From the NCBI GenBank assembly GCA_964371655.1, contig CAYJOD010000005.1, positions 107,399-171,398 of the forward strand: a DNA stretch of 64,000 bases, read 5' to 3'. The DNA is from CAZGSN01 sp964371655. GTDB lineage: Bacteria > Desulfobacterota > Binatia > HRBIN30. The notes under the pieces were generated by a model. It was given only the letters and a program-made list of their open reading frames with translations. It was not told the origin of the DNA and searched no databases. The stretch's first letter is position 1. The number at the start of each line of letters is the position of its first letter. The position numbers and the translations under genes are program-made. Below, in pieces: positions 63,920-64,000 of the stretch.

Positions 63920-64000
<81 letters not shown>

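Overview
The window is GC-rich chromosomal DNA from a Gram-negative bacterium. It encodes outer-membrane barrel-like and lipoprotein-type products, a periplasmic HtrA protease, a paired alpha-2-macroglobulin and PBP1C, and the membrane arm of respiratory complex I. The overall gene style suggests an uncultured deltaproteobacterium-like lineage such as Candidatus Binatota. The main clues are the C-terminal domain after the GH44 catalytic domain, the APH/DUF6285 pair typical of acyl-CoA-degrading bacteria, and the abundance of intergenic repeat families. This lineage call is an inference from recalled protein style, not from a marker gene. No rRNA, tRNA or CRISPR array was recognised. The last ~80 bases are G and C homopolymers and look like a contig-end artefact.

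Layout: 1-2127 holds a polar amino acid ABC importer (a substrate-binding/permease fusion, then the ATPase), followed by an acyl-CoA ligase (2258-3874). A broken lipoprotein gene appears to be cut by a DUF4143 ATPase (3922-5433). A CBS-domain protein, a small Cys-rich secreted protein and an outer-membrane-type protein follow (5811-8681). Next come a DUF6285 protein, a lipoprotein and an APH-like kinase (9097-11606). A sugar block on the minus strand has a galactokinase-like GHMP kinase, a nucleotidyltransferase and a membrane glycosyltransferase with C-terminal TPR-like repeats (11994-16095). Region 16183-25223 holds hypothetical and surface proteins (a Thr/Pro stalk with a dockerin-like end, a YadA-like/Lcl_C protein), decayed genes, and the DUF3137/LemA pair. 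Metabolic genes (ketopantoate reductase-like, JAMM peptidase, AroD) and a Ca2+/cation antiporter lead to a nuoA-H-J-K-L-M-N operon (29761-37397) that lacks every peripheral-arm subunit. Then come a membrane protein, HtrA, citrate synthase, PBP1C, A2M, a GH44 glycosidase and a type-B carboxylesterase (37626-54921).

The most distinctive locus is an arsenic operon (55465-61763). Its order is arsR, acr3, a lipoyl-domain GcvH-like protein, two DGC-type Cys proteins, an OsmC protein, an ArsD-carboxymuconolactone decarboxylase fusion, arsA and a low-molecular-weight arsC. Nearly all of its genes overlap by a few bases. A periplasmic adaptor and a glutathione S-transferase close the window.

Intergenic space is unusually full of non-coding repeats. 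Three element types show terminal inverted repeats flanked by short direct repeats, which is the signature of non-autonomous transposition (MITE-like). One family has three copies, each with an 8-bp target duplication. At least eight other long-palindrome families are present. Several sit at gene starts or ends, and in two cases (the 9514-10278 lipoprotein and NuoM) repeat DNA appears to be translated.
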